Origin: Roseovarius marisflavi
GTDB taxonomy: Bacteria; Pseudomonadota; Alphaproteobacteria; Rhodobacterales; Rhodobacteraceae
Length of the DNA: 64,000 nucleotides
Direction of reading: 5' to 3'
Assembly: GCF_900142625.1 (NCBI RefSeq)
Contig: NZ_FRBN01000001.1
Coordinates: 62,001-126,000 of the forward strand
Both the position numbers and the translations under genes were made by a program. Below, piece after piece: positions 52,950 through 62,590 of this stretch; position 1 is the stretch's first letter; every line of letters begins with the position of its first letter. The notes beneath the pieces were generated by a model. That model was given only the letters and a program-made list of their open reading frames with translations, was not told where the DNA came from and made no database searches.

Positions 52950-53732
52950 TCAGGCGTCGAGAGTGATCCAGATCGGCACGTGATCCGACGGCTTTTCGCG
53001 CGCGCGAATGTCCTTGTCGATCTGACAATCGGTCAAAAGATCGGCGGCCTGCGGGCTGAGCAAAAAGTGGTCAATCCGAATGCCGTCGTTTTTGTTCCAG
53101 GCCCCGGCCTGATAATCCCAGAACGTATAATGCCCCGGTCCCTGCGTGCGGGCGCGAAACGCCTCGGTAAAGCCAAGGTTGAGGATACGGCGAAAGGCCG
53201 CGCGGCTTTCGGGCAGGGCAAGCGCGTCCTTGGCCCAAACCTCGGGGCGGGCGGCATCTTCGTCCTGCGGGATGATGTTGTAATCGCCCGCCATGACGAC
53301 CGGTTCCTCGCTTGTCAAAAGCTCTTGCGCGCGCAAGCGCAGCCGCTCCATCCAGGCTAGTTTATAGTCGTATTTCGGCCCCGGCACCGGGTTGCCATTG
53401 GGCAGGTAAAGCCCACAGACCCGCACCGCCGTCTTGTCACCGATCACCGTCGCCTCGATCCAGCGCGCCTGTTCATCGCTCTGATCACCCGGCAGACCGC
53501 GGCTGACATCCTCAAGCGGAAGCTTGGACAGGATCGCAACCCCGTTAAAGCCCTTTTGGCCATGGGTTTCGACGGTATAGCCGCGGTCCTCGAATATCTC
53601 GCGGGGGAAGTTTTCGTCGACCGATTTGATTTCCTGCAACAGGGCGACATCCGGCTCGGCCTCGTCAAGCCAGGCGGGCAGCGCCTCGATCCGGGCCTTG
53701 ATGCCGTTGATGTTGAAGCTGGCGATTTTCAT
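52950..53732 (-). CDS. xth: Exodeoxyribonuclease III
   Basis: XthA is an AP endonuclease and 3'-exonuclease of base-excision repair. The 260-aa product has the endonuclease/exonuclease/phosphatase fold motifs MKIASFNINGIKARI, LLQEIKS with the metal-binding Glu, GLYLPNG, AGDYNIIPQDED and KPSDHVPIWITL with the catalytic Asp-His. The start at MKIASFN is the family's normal N-terminus and has GGGAGCG upstream; a longer frame is unlikely. Confidence 0.95.
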   Translation of the reverse strand: MKIASFNINGIKARIEALPAWLDEAEPDVALLQEIKSVDENFPREIFEDRGYTVETHGQKGFNGVAILSKLPLEDVSRGLPGDQSDEQARWIEATVIGDKTAVRVCGLYLPNGNPVPGPKYDYKLAWMERLRLRAQELLTSEEPVVMAGDYNIIPQDEDAARPEVWAKDALALPESRAAFRRILNLGFTEAFRARTQGPGHYTFWDYQAGAWNKNDGIRIDHFLLSPQAADLLTDCQIDKDIRAREKPSDHVPIWITLDA

Positions 53733-53880
53733 GGGCGCTCCCTGTCTGCTTTGCCCCTCTATCGCCCAGCACCGGCGGGCTGACAAGTCGATTGCGGCAG
53801 ATGCGCTGCGCCAGACGCGCGGCGCTCACGCAAGAGCGCAACAAGAAGTTTGGTTTAACTGTAACTTTCAGGCGATTGAT

Positions 53881-54204
53881 TTACATCGAAAAAGATACGC
53901 CGCAGCCACAAGAGCTGCTGGCGTTCGGGTTCTCGATTACAAAGCGCGCGCCAATCAGCTCTTCGCTGAAATCAATCGTGGCCCCGGCCAGAAACGGCAA
54001 GGAGGTGCTATCGACCACGACCTTCTGGCCCTGACCTTCAAGCACAAGATCATCCGCGCCGGGCCGATCCAGCTTGATGTCATATTGAAACCCGGAACAG
54101 CCGCCGCCCTCGACCGCGATGCGAAGCGCGCTGCCCTGCTGATCCGCGCCGATTTCGGCCAGACGGGCAAAGGCGCGGGGGGTCACTTTGGGGGGCAGGT
54201 TCAT
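53881..54204 (-). CDS. erpA: Iron-sulfur cluster insertion protein (ErpA/HesB-IscA family)
   Basis: This A-type carrier passes Fe-S clusters to apoproteins, relevant to the nine or so clusters of complex I encoded nearby. The 107-aa product has the three conserved cysteines Cys36 (EGGGCSGFQY), Cys99 and Cys101 (SSSCGCGVSF). Length is normal. It is divergent from dgt with a 76-base gap. Confidence 0.92.
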   Translation of the reverse strand: MNLPPKVTPRAFARLAEIGADQQGSALRIAVEGGGCSGFQYDIKLDRPGADDLVLEGQGQKVVVDSTSLPFLAGATIDFSEELIGARFVIENPNASSSCGCGVSFSM

Positions 54205-54280
54205 GTGGGTCTCCGGGCTGGTGTTCGACTTCTCTTATAAGGCAATATATGGACGGCGGGAACACTCGACAAGGAGATGA

Positions 54281-55453
54281 ATGATGACGGCCTGCTATGC
54301 CTCTGATCCGGCCCGGACCCGTGGCCGCCTTGTCGCCGAGGAGGAAAGCGCGTTTCGCTCGCCGTTTCAGCGCGATCGCGACCGGATCATCCATTCCAGC
54401 GCCTTTCGCCGCCTCAAGCATAAGACCCAGGTCTTCGTCGAACATGAGGGTGACTATTTTCGAACCCGTCTCACCCATTCCATCGAGGTGGCCCAGGTCG
54501 CACGCACGATTTCCGGCGCGCTTGGCCTCAATGGCGAGCTGACCGAGGCGGTGGCGCTTGCCCATGACCTTGGTCACACGCCCTTTGGTCATGCGGGCGA
54601 GGATACGCTTGATGCGCTGATGAAACCCTATGGCGGGTTTGATCACAACGCCCAGGCCCTGCGCATCGTCACCGCGCTTGAGCGCCACTATGCCGAATTT
54701 GACGGGCTCAACCTGACATGGGAGACGCTTGAAGGGATCGCCAAACACAACGGCCCGGTGACGGGCCCCTTGCCTTATGCGCTTGCTGAATATGACGCCC
54801 GCCATGACCTTGAGTTGCACACCCATGCCAATGCCGAGGCACAGGTGGCGGCGCTGTCGGATGATATCGCCTATAACAATCACGATCTGCATGACGGGCT
54901 GCGCGCCGGGCTTTTCAGTGACGAGGAAATCTGTGTGCTGCCGATCGTGGGCGACTTTTACCGCGAGGTTGACCGGCTCTATCCGCGCCTTGATGCCACC
55001 CGCCGCCGCCACGAGGCGCTGCGCCGGGTGTTTGGCGTCATGGTGGGCGACGTGATCGAGCATTCGCGCGACGAACTGGCCCGCGCCGCGCCGCAAAGCG
55101 CGGCCGGGGTCCGCCATCTGGGGCGCGCGGTGATCCGCTTTTCGCCGGGGCTCTGGTCGGATTTGCAACAGATCCGCAAGTTTCTCTACGTCCGGATGTA
55201 CCGCGCCCCCTCGGTCAACGCGATGCGCGAACAGGTTCATGGTGTTGTCAGTGGCCTTTTCCCCTTTTACCTGGATCAACCGCACTATCTTCCACAAGAA
55301 TGGCGCGATGACGTGGCGCGCGCCGCCGACAAAACAGCATTGGCGCGACTGGTGAGCGATTACATCGCCGGGATGACCGATCGCTTTGCGCTTCAGCAAC
55401 ACGCGCGCCTGCTGGGCGGTCCGGGTGGCCCCGGCGAAAGAGGGAGAGACTAG
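54281..55453 (+). CDS. dgt: Deoxyguanosinetriphosphate triphosphohydrolase-like protein
   Basis: This HD-superfamily enzyme hydrolyses dNTPs to nucleoside and triphosphate, balancing DNA precursors. The 390-aa product has RDRDRIIHSSAFRRLKHKTQ, the HD metal motif ALAHDLGHTPFGHAGE (His95-Asp96) and FDHNAQALRI, with a later DDIAYNNHD supplying the last ligand. The length is that of the shorter dGTPase-like class. AAGGAG precedes the ATG; a second ATG follows directly. Confidence 0.93.
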   Translation: MMTACYASDPARTRGRLVAEEESAFRSPFQRDRDRIIHSSAFRRLKHKTQVFVEHEGDYFRTRLTHSIEVAQVARTISGALGLNGELTEAVALAHDLGHTPFGHAGEDTLDALMKPYGGFDHNAQALRIVTALERHYAEFDGLNLTWETLEGIAKHNGPVTGPLPYALAEYDARHDLELHTHANAEAQVAALSDDIAYNNHDLHDGLRAGLFSDEEICVLPIVGDFYREVDRLYPRLDATRRRHEALRRVFGVMVGDVIEHSRDELARAAPQSAAGVRHLGRAVIRFSPGLWSDLQQIRKFLYVRMYRAPSVNAMREQVHGVVSGLFPFYLDQPHYLPQEWRDDVARAADKTALARLVSDYIAGMTDRFALQQHARLLGGPGGPGERGRD

Positions 55454-55458
55454 CAATC

Positions 55459-57276
55459 ATGGCACTCGAATCGCAGGCCGGGGCCTTGTCGCCGGTGATG
55501 GTGTTTGCGCTCGTGGGCGCATTGGGGGTCGGGGCGCAGTGGCTGGCCTGGCGGCTGCGCATGCCTGCCATCGTGCTGATGCTTCTGGCCGGGCTGGCGG
55601 TCGGGCCGGGTCTTGGCCTGTTTGATCCGGCGCGCGACATTGGCCCGCTGATGGGGCCGATGGTGGCGATTGCGGTGGCGATCATCCTGTTCGAGGGCGG
55701 TCTGACCCTCAATATCCAGAGCCTGCGGGGCGCCGCCGAAGGCGTCTGGCGGCTGGTGCTGATCGGCGCGCCGGTGGGCTGGCTTGGCTCGACGCTGGCG
55801 TTGCATTACGCCGCCGGGCTTGGCTGGGGCATTGCGGCGGTGTTCGGCGGCATCATGATCGTCACCGGCCCGACGGTGATTGCGCCGCTCCTGCGTCAGG
55901 CGCGCCTGGCCCGGCGCCCGGCGCAGCTTTTGCAATGGGAGGCGATCGTCAACGACCCCGTCGGCGCGCTTGCGGCGGTGCTGGCCTTCGAGGTGGTGCT
56001 TGTGCTCAACACCTCGGAAACCGCCGCCTCGGCGGTCTGGGCCATGGCGCGCGGCATCACCATCGCGGTGGCGCTCGGGCTTGCGGCGGGCTGGGGACTG
56101 TCGCGGGCGTTTCGCGACGGCAAAGTGCCCGAATACATGAAAGTCCCGGTGCTTTTCACTGTTTTGCTGGGTGTTTTTGCGCTTTCAGACGAGGTTTTGC
56201 ATGAAAGTGGGCTTTTGACCGTTACGGTGATGGGCGTCTATATCGCCAATGCCAACCTGCCGAGCTATGCCGAGCTGCGCCGTTTCAAGGAGCATGCGAC
56301 GGTCCTGCTGGTTTCGGGGGTGTTCATCCTTCTGGCGGCCTCGATGAATATGGAGGCGCTTGCGCTTCTGGATGCGCGCGCCGCGCTTTTCGTGGTGGTG
56401 ACGATCCTTCTGGTGCGCCCTTCGACGGTGCTGCTGTCGCTGATCGGCACCAAGCTGCCGCTGAACGAGCGGCTTTTGGTGGCCTTCACCGGGCCGCGCG
56501 GCGTGGTTCTGGTGGCGGTGGCGGGGCTGTTTGGCGAACGCCTCGTGGCGCTTGGCTTTGAAGATGCGGCGCGATCGACGCCGCTGGCCTTTGCTTTGGT
56601 GGCGGCCACGGTGGTGCTGCACGGGTTTTCACTGCGTCCGATGGGACAGCTTTTGGGCCTTGCCGGGCAGGGCACGCCGGGGGTGATCATCACCGGCGGC
56701 TCGCAATTCGCCACCTCGCTTGGCAAGGCGCTTCAGGCGCTCGAGGTGCCGGTCCTGATCAGCGATCCGAACCGAAGCCACCTGCGCGCGGCGCGCGAGG
56801 CCGGCCTGCCGACATTTTTCGGTGATATCCTCTCCGAGGCGGCAGAGCATGGCGTCGAGATCATGAATTTCGGCCGCATTCTCGCGGTCAGTGACAATGA
56901 CGCCTACAACACGCTGGTCGCCACCGACCTTGCCCCGGAATTTGGCCGCGACAACGTCTATCAGCTCCGGCGTGCGAAACAGGAATACGCCCGCCATGCC
57001 CTGCCGGCAAGTCTGGGGGGGCGCATAATTCTGGGCGATCTCGGCTATAACGAGCTTGCCCGGCGGATGACTGAGGGCTGGAGCGTGCGCACCACCACCC
57101 TGAGCGCCAGCTATGACTTTGAGGCATGGCAGGCCGACAATTCCGACGCGGTCATCCTGGCGGAATTGCAGAGTTCCGGCGCGCTTGTCTTCGTCACCAG
57201 CGAGACCAAGCCCAAATGGGCCTCGGGGCATAGCGTTATTGCGGTTGCTCCGGCGCGCAAGGAAAAGACGGTTTAA
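55459..57276 (+). CDS. Cation:proton antiporter (CPA family) with C-terminal TrkA-N domain
   Basis: The 605-aa product has ~12 helices with FEGGLTLNIQSL, GIMIVTGPTVIAPLLRQ and EAIVNDPVGAL, the helix region with the conserved Asn-Asp ion site. From about residue 410 comes a Rossmann-type TrkA-N/RCK domain (GVIITGGSQFATSLGKAL ... RILAVSDNDAYNTLVA) that senses nucleotide. It may exchange Na+ or K+ for protons. It starts five bases after dgt, so the two may be co-transcribed. Confidence 0.88.
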   Translation: MALESQAGALSPVMVFALVGALGVGAQWLAWRLRMPAIVLMLLAGLAVGPGLGLFDPARDIGPLMGPMVAIAVAIILFEGGLTLNIQSLRGAAEGVWRLVLIGAPVGWLGSTLALHYAAGLGWGIAAVFGGIMIVTGPTVIAPLLRQARLARRPAQLLQWEAIVNDPVGALAAVLAFEVVLVLNTSETAASAVWAMARGITIAVALGLAAGWGLSRAFRDGKVPEYMKVPVLFTVLLGVFALSDEVLHESGLLTVTVMGVYIANANLPSYAELRRFKEHATVLLVSGVFILLAASMNMEALALLDARAALFVVVTILLVRPSTVLLSLIGTKLPLNERLLVAFTGPRGVVLVAVAGLFGERLVALGFEDAARSTPLAFALVAATVVLHGFSLRPMGQLLGLAGQGTPGVIITGGSQFATSLGKALQALEVPVLISDPNRSHLRAAREAGLPTFFGDILSEAAEHGVEIMNFGRILAVSDNDAYNTLVATDLAPEFGRDNVYQLRRAKQEYARHALPASLGGRIILGDLGYNELARRMTEGWSVRTTTLSASYDFEAWQADNSDAVILAELQSSGALVFVTSETKPKWASGHSVIAVAPARKEKTV

Positions 57277-57354
57277 CCAAAAGGCAAAGTTGAACGGATG
57301 CGACCAGAGTGTTAACGGTTGCTCGGTTAGTGAATTTTAGGTGGTAATTTCAGA

Positions 57355-57981
57355 GTGCAGGGCAATGTATCCGCCAAAACCGTTCTGATTGCGTCGGCGG
57401 GGTGCGCGGCAGGCCTTGCTTTGGCGGGCGGCTTTGCCCGCGCTGGTGCGGGTGTGATCGCGATTGACCGGGATGAAGAACGCAACACTGCTCTGGCCCG
57501 CATGAACCCGAGCCGGATAGAAACCCTGCGCCTTGATGTTATGCGCCCCCGGCAATGCCGGGATCTTGGCAATATATGGCAAAATACCCCGATTGACCTT
57601 TTGATCCACCTTCAGCCATTGCGCGATCCAACCCGGTTGGGCGCGGCGATCACCAGTATCCCGGCGCTGACGCGCGCGCTTGCGCCGGGGTTGCGGCGCG
57701 GACAGGGAAAGGTTCTGCTGGTCTATGACATGGCGGCGAACGGGGCGTCGGCCGAACAGCACGCCTATCGCTCGGCGCTGAATGATCTGGCGCCCTTGAT
57801 GCAATCCGAGATGGGCGCACCCTTTGCGATCAACGCCCTGCGTCTGCACGCCTCTGGCCCGATGAGGCCGAAAATGCGGCGCGCGCCTGCTGCGCTTTTG
57901 CTGGCGGCGATGTATCTTGATCGCTCTGGCGCGGGCGGCGCCTGTGGCTCTGTGCTGACGGTTTGCGCGCCTAGTGATTGA
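57355..57981 (+). CDS. SDR-like Rossmann protein, probably catalytically degenerate
   Basis: The 208-aa product has an N-terminal dinucleotide-fold segment (KTVLIASAGCAAGLALAGGF) followed by an acidic residue after strand 2 (VIAIDRDEERN), as in short-chain dehydrogenases. The catalytic Tyr-x-x-x-Lys is changed to HAYRSALNDL, so the lysine is missing; the nearby YDMAANGAS may replace the usual serine. The start codon is GTG. It may bind a nucleotide without oxidoreductase activity. Alternatively it is a decaying SDR. The gene lies alone before argS. Confidence 0.68.
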   Translation: MQGNVSAKTVLIASAGCAAGLALAGGFARAGAGVIAIDRDEERNTALARMNPSRIETLRLDVMRPRQCRDLGNIWQNTPIDLLIHLQPLRDPTRLGAAITSIPALTRALAPGLRRGQGKVLLVYDMAANGASAEQHAYRSALNDLAPLMQSEMGAPFAINALRLHASGPMRPKMRRAPAALLLAAMYLDRSGAGGACGSVLTVCAPSD

Positions 57982-58032
57982 CGCCCCGGCTGTCAGTGGT
58001 AAACCAGCGCCCAACGCAGCAAGGAACACCCG

Positions 58033-59778
58033 ATGAATCTGTTTACCGATATCCGCAGCCTCGTGCTTGACACTCTGGCCCAGATGCAGGCCCAGGGCAG
58101 CCTGCCCGAAGGGCTTGATCTGGCCAATGTCACGGTCGAGCCGCCGCGCGATCCGGCGCATGGCGACATGGCAACAAATGCGGCGATGGTTCTGGCCAAG
58201 CCTGCGGGCCTAAAGCCGCGTGATATCGCCGATGCTCTGGCGGCGCTTTTGGCCCAGGACGAGCGGATCACAAGCGCCGAAGTGGCCGGGCCGGGGTTTT
58301 TGAACCTGCGGCTGGCGGCCTCGCTCTGGCATGATGTCGCGCGCGCGGCGCTGACCACGGGCAAGGAATTCGGCCGCTCGGACATGGGGCAGGGTAAGCG
58401 CGTCAACGTTGAATTCGTCAGCGCCAATCCCACCGGCCCGCTGCATGTGGGCCACACCCGCGGCGCGGTGTTCGGCGATGCCCTGGCAAGCCTGCTTGAT
58501 TTCGTCGGCTACGACGTCACCCGCGAATATTACATCAACGATGGCGGCGCGCAGGTCGATGTGCTCGCGAGGTCTGTCTATCTTCGCTATCTTGAGGCGC
58601 ATGGCACGGCGGTGGCCTTTCCCGATGGCACCTATCCCGGCGATTACCTGATCGAGGTCGGACAGGCCCTCAAGGACAAGGTCGGCGCGGCCTATGTCGA
58701 TCAGCCCGAAGAGGTCTGGCTGGAAGAGGTGCGCAATTTCGCCACCGAGGCGATGATGGCGCTTATCCGCACCGACCTGAAATCGCTTGGCGTGGAAATG
58801 GACGTATTCTATTCCGAAAAGTCGCTCTATGGCACCGGCCTGATCGAAGAAGCGCTTGCGGCGCTTGACGCAAAGGGGCTGATCTATGAGGGCGTGCTTG
58901 AGCCGCCCAAAGGCAAGCTTCCCGAGGATTGGGAGCCGCGCGAACAGACGCTGTTCCGCTCGACGGCGCATGGCGATGACGTGGATCGCCCGGTCAAAAA
59001 ATCCGATGGCGGCTGGACCTATTTCGCGCCCGACATTGCCTATCACTTTGACAAGATCAACCGTGGCTTTGACATGCTGATCGACGTGCTCGGTGCCGAT
59101 CATGGCGGCTATGTCAAACGGATGAAGGCCGCCGTCAGTGCCTTGTCGGATGCGCGCGTGCCGCTTGATATCAAGCTGTGCCAGCTGGTGAAGCTCTACA
59201 AGAACGGCGAGCCGTTCAAGATGTCCAAGCGGGCAGGGACCTTTGTCACCCTGAGCGACGTGGTCGAGCTTGTCGGGCCGGACGTGACCCGCTTTGTGAT
59301 GCTGACCCGCAAGAACGACGCGCCGCTTGATTTCGATTTCGACAAGGTCCTGGAACAGTCCAAGGACAACCCGGTGTTTTATGTGCAATACGCCAATGCG
59401 CGGGTCAATTCGGTGCTGCGCAAGGCCGCCGAGGCGGGCATTGACGTCAGCGACGCGGCGCTTGCGGCGGCGGATCTTTCCGGTCTGACCCATGAGGCCG
59501 AGTTGAACCTTGCCAAAAAGCTGGCCGAATGGCCGCGCCTTGTGCAAATTGCCGGGCGCACCAACGAGCCGCATCGCGTGGCGTTTTACCTCTATGATCT
59601 GGCCAGCGATCTGCATGCCTTGTGGAACCGTGGCCATGACGATGCTAGCCTGCGCTTCCTTCAGGACGGCGATCCGGACACGTCACAGGCGAAAATCGCC
59701 CTTATACGTGCTGTTACCGTTGTTATTTCCGCAGGTCTTGGTATTCTTGGCGTAACTCCGGCGGAAGAGATGCGATAA
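58033..59778 (+). CDS. argS: Arginyl-tRNA synthetase
   Basis: ArgS charges tRNA-Arg. The 581-aa class I synthetase has an N-terminal tRNA D-loop-binding domain, the HIGH-like motif [15 protein letters not shown] (His138-Val-Gly-His141), the KMSKS-like motif [10 protein letters not shown] (Lys399) and a C-terminal anticodon-binding domain ([20 protein letters not shown]). Length is normal. ACAAGGA-like sequence lies ahead of the ATG. Confidence 0.97.
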   Translation: MNLFTDIRSLVLDTLAQMQAQGSLPEGLDLANVTVEPPRDPAHGDMATNAAMVLAKPAGLKPRDIADALAALLAQDERITSAEVAGPGFLNLRLAASLWHDVARAALTTGKEFGRSDMGQGKRVNVEFVSANPTGPLHVGHTRGAVFGDALASLLDFVGYDVTREYYINDGGAQVDVLARSVYLRYLEAHGTAVAFPDGTYPGDYLIEVGQALKDKVGAAYVDQPEEVWLEEVRNFATEAMMALIRTDLKSLGVEMDVFYSEKSLYGTGLIEEALAALDAKGLIYEGVLEPPKGKLPEDWEPREQTLFRSTAHGDDVDRPVKKSDGGWTYFAPDIAYHFDKINRGFDMLIDVLGADHGGYVKRMKAAVSALSDARVPLDIKLCQLVKLYKNGEPFKMSKRAGTFVTLSDVVELVGPDVTRFVMLTRKNDAPLDFDFDKVLEQSKDNPVFYVQYANARVNSVLRKAAEAGIDVSDAALAAADLSGLTHEAELNLAKKLAEWPRLVQIAGRTNEPHRVAFYLYDLASDLHALWNRGHDDASLRFLQDGDPDTSQAKIALIRAVTVVISAGLGILGVTPAEEMR

Positions 59779-59862
59779 AAAATCGCACGAACAGAGGCTG
59801 GGGGTGAGGCAGATCATCAACTCCCCGGCGGCCATGTATCGTCGGTGAAAAAGAGGCGGACC

Positions 59863-60801
59863 ATGGCACAGATGCAGCAAGCGCAGTATACCACTGCGCC
59901 GGATCGGGCGAATGTCCTTGTCAAACTGACGAATTTAACAGGCGCGGCCTTGTCGCTGGCGCTGATTGTTGGCGTGGGGGTTTGGGGCTACAAACTTCTG
60001 GTGCGTGACGTTTCCGGCGTGCCGGTGGTGCGCGCCGCCGAGGGGCCGATGCGGGTGCAACCGGCCGATCCTGGCGGAAGTGCAGCCGAGCATCAGGGCC
60101 TTGCTGTGAACAGTGTCGCCGCAGAAGGCACCGCCGCCGCGCCCGCGGATCGGCTTGTGCTTGCCCCGCCGCCGCTTGAGCTGACGCTTGAGGATGTGCC
60201 GACAGCCGCTCTTGAAATCGAGCAACAGGCAGAGGTGACCCCAACCGCAGAGGCGGGCGAAAGCGATCCTCTGGCCGCGCAGGAAACCCTGCAAAATGCC
60301 TCGCTCGACACGCGGGCCGAACAGCTATCCGCAGGCGTGCCCCCGATTTCCGGCCTTGAAGAGGCTCCCGCTGCCACGCCAGAGCCCGAAGAAATTGCCG
60401 CACCGGCCCCGGTCAAGGGCGGCATTGGCACGTCACTCCGCCCACGTGTGCGCCCGGCCAAATTGACCAGCGTCCCCGAGGCCGTGGCCCTTGCCGTCGC
60501 CGCCGCGCAATCGGCGCCCTTGGCCGAAGTGAACCCCGACACCATCCCCGTCGGCACACGTCTGGCCCAGCTGGGCGCGTTTGATAGCCCCGAAGTGGCA
60601 CGCGGCGAATGGGATCGCCTGTCGGCCAAGTTTGGTGATTTCCTTGAGGGAAAACAGCGTGTTATCCAGCGTGCTGAAAGTGGCGGGCGTACCTTTTACC
60701 GGCTGCGCGCCATGGGCTTTGCCGATCTTGGCGATGCGCGCCGGTTCTGTTCTGCGCTTGTGGCGGAACGCGCCGAATGTATCCCGGTGGTCACCCGTTG
60801 A
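59863..60801 (+). CDS. SPOR-domain protein (sporulation-related repeat), cell-envelope
   Basis: The 312-aa product has a short cytoplasmic N-terminus, one membrane helix (LTGAALSLALIVGVGVWGYKLL, about residues 27-48), a long Ala/Glu/Pro-rich periplasmic linker and a C-terminal SPOR domain (TRLAQLGAFDSPEVARGEW ... GGRTFYRLRAMGFADLGDAR). SPOR domains bind denuded peptidoglycan at the division site. The ATG at 59863 has GAGG six bases upstream; a GTG six codons earlier is possible. It overlaps nagZ. Confidence 0.88.
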   Translation: MAQMQQAQYTTAPDRANVLVKLTNLTGAALSLALIVGVGVWGYKLLVRDVSGVPVVRAAEGPMRVQPADPGGSAAEHQGLAVNSVAAEGTAAAPADRLVLAPPPLELTLEDVPTAALEIEQQAEVTPTAEAGESDPLAAQETLQNASLDTRAEQLSAGVPPISGLEEAPAATPEPEEIAAPAPVKGGIGTSLRPRVRPAKLTSVPEAVALAVAAAQSAPLAEVNPDTIPVGTRLAQLGAFDSPEVARGEWDRLSAKFGDFLEGKQRVIQRAESGGRTFYRLRAMGFADLGDARRFCSALVAERAECIPVVTR

Positions 60802-61805
60802 CAGGGTTCGGCGCGAGTATTCTTGACGCCGAAGGCCTGCGCCTGAGCGCCGAGGAAAAGACGTTTTTCGCCAAGGCCGATCCGTTCGGCTTTATCCTGT
60901 TTGCGCGCAATATCGACAGCCCCGAGCAGGTGCGCGCGCTTTGCGCCGAGATGCGCGATGCGGTTGGGCGCAACGCCCCGATCACCATAGATCAGGAAGG
61001 CGGCCGCGTGCAGCGCCTGCGCGCGCCGCTTTGGCGCGAGTGGCCCGCCCCTCTTGATCACGTGCGCGCCGCGGGCGAGCATGCCGAAGAGGTAATGTAC
61101 CTGCGCTATCGCCTGATTGCGAATGAGTTGCATGCCCTTGGCATCGACAGCAATTGCGCACCGCTGGTCGATGTGGCCGGGCCCTCGACCCATCCGTTCT
61201 TGCAAAACCGCTGTTACGGGTTTGACGCCGACACGGTCGCGCGCCTCGGCCGGGCGGTGGCCAATGGCCTGCTCGATGGTGGCGTCTTGCCGGTCGTGAA
61301 ACATATCCCCGGCCATGGCCGTGCAGAGGCTGACAGCCACCTTGATCTGCCAACGGTCGACGCGCCGCATGAGCAGCTTTCACAAACCGATTTCGCGCCC
61401 TTTGCCGCACTCAACGATCTGCCTCTGGGGATGACGGCGCATCTGGTCTATTCCGCGATAGACCCAAAGCCCGCCACCACCTCGGCCAAAATGATGCGGC
61501 TGATCCGCGACGAGATCGGCTTTGACGGGCTGATCATGACCGATGACATTTCGATGAAGGCGCTCAGCGGCTCACTTGGCGATCTGTCGCGCGCCGCGAT
61601 TGTGGCGGGCTGTGACGTGATCCTGCATTGCAACGGTACGCTGGACGAGCGCCGCGAGGTGGCCGAGGCCGCCGGGCGGATGAGCGAGGCCGCGCAAACC
61701 CGCGCAGAGCGGGCGCTTAAGGCGCGCAAAACCCCGGAGTCTGTTGACATTCCGGCCCTATCAGCAAAGCTTGACGCGCTGATAAACGGGCGAGTGGATG
61801 ACTGA
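60777..61805 (+). CDS. nagZ: Beta-N-acetylhexosaminidase
   Basis: NagZ removes GlcNAc from muropeptides in peptidoglycan recycling. The 342-aa GH3 enzyme has FILFARNIDSPEQV, DQEGGRVQRL, KHIPGHGRAEADSHLDLPTV (general acid His-Asp loop) and MTDDISMKAL with the nucleophile Asp. The family's N-terminus is near GFGASI, which a TTG at 60798 overlapping the SPOR stop (TTGA) would give; the ATG at 60777 adds seven residues and is listed because ATG is preferred. The next gene overlaps its end. Confidence 0.93.
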   Translation: MYPGGHPLTGFGASILDAEGLRLSAEEKTFFAKADPFGFILFARNIDSPEQVRALCAEMRDAVGRNAPITIDQEGGRVQRLRAPLWREWPAPLDHVRAAGEHAEEVMYLRYRLIANELHALGIDSNCAPLVDVAGPSTHPFLQNRCYGFDADTVARLGRAVANGLLDGGVLPVVKHIPGHGRAEADSHLDLPTVDAPHEQLSQTDFAPFAALNDLPLGMTAHLVYSAIDPKPATTSAKMMRLIRDEIGFDGLIMTDDISMKALSGSLGDLSRAAIVAGCDVILHCNGTLDERREVAEAAGRMSEAAQTRAERALKARKTPESVDIPALSAKLDALINGRVDD

Positions 61806-62586
61806 GAACGACTTTAGCGACGTGGACAAGCCGAGCGAGGTGGCCGAACGGCTGGCTGCCGAGGCGTTGATCGTCGATGTCGATGGTTTTGAAGGCCCGC
61901 TCGATCTTTTGCTGACGCTGAGCCGCACACAGAAAGTCGATCTACGCAAGATTTCTGTGCTCGAACTGGCACGGCAATATCTGACCTTTGTCGAACGGGC
62001 CAAGGCGCTCCGGCTTGAGCTTGCGGCGGATTACCTGGTGATGGCGGCCTGGCTCGCCTTTCTGAAATCGCGGCTCTTGCTGCCGCCGGATCCGACCGAA
62101 GAAGGGCCATCCGGCGAAGAGCTTGCCGCGCATCTGGCGTTTCAGCTTGAGCGTTTGCAGGCGATGCGCGATTGCGCCGCGCGCCTGATGGGGCGTGACC
62201 GGATGGGGCGGGATTTCTTTGCGCGCGGGGTGCCCGAAGACGTCACCCGCCTGCGCCGCGTGACCTATTCCGCGACGCTTCTGGACCTGATGCAGGGCTA
62301 TGCCCGCATCCGGACCCGCGACGAATTTCGCCCCTTCGTGATGGACCGCGACTCGATCTTCACCATGGAGCAGGCGCTAGAGCGTCTGCGCGGGCTGATC
62401 GGCTATGCTGGCACATGGACGGATATTTCGACCTATCTGCCCGACGGGTTTACCACCGATCCCGCGCGCCGGCGCTCGGCCACGGCCTCGACCTTTGCGG
62501 CCTCGCTTGAACTGGTGAAAGAGGGGCGCGCCGAGCTTCGACAATCAGACGCTTTCGCACCGATCGAACTGCGCCGTAAGGATTAA
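61798..62586 (+). CDS. scpA: Segregation and condensation protein A
   Basis: ScpA is the kleisin that closes the SMC ring in chromosome condensation. The 262-aa product has the N-terminal SMC-head-binding segment FEGPLDLLLTLSRTQKVDL, ISVLELARQYLTFVERAKAL, a middle helical linker and a C-terminal winged-helix region (TFAASLELVKEGRAEL). Overlap with nagZ (ATGA-like) and four bases to scpB show co-transcription. Confidence 0.95.
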   Translation: MTENDFSDVDKPSEVAERLAAEALIVDVDGFEGPLDLLLTLSRTQKVDLRKISVLELARQYLTFVERAKALRLELAADYLVMAAWLAFLKSRLLLPPDPTEEGPSGEELAAHLAFQLERLQAMRDCAARLMGRDRMGRDFFARGVPEDVTRLRRVTYSATLLDLMQGYARIRTRDEFRPFVMDRDSIFTMEQALERLRGLIGYAGTWTDISTYLPDGFTTDPARRRSATASTFAASLELVKEGRAELRQSDAFAPIELRRKD

Positions 62587-62590
62587 GAAT

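Noticed and set aside
60811-60832. A further GAGTATT copy near the nagZ start
   Set aside because: It lies within codons for GASILDAEG, the conserved nagZ N-terminus, and matches the leader element for only seven bases.
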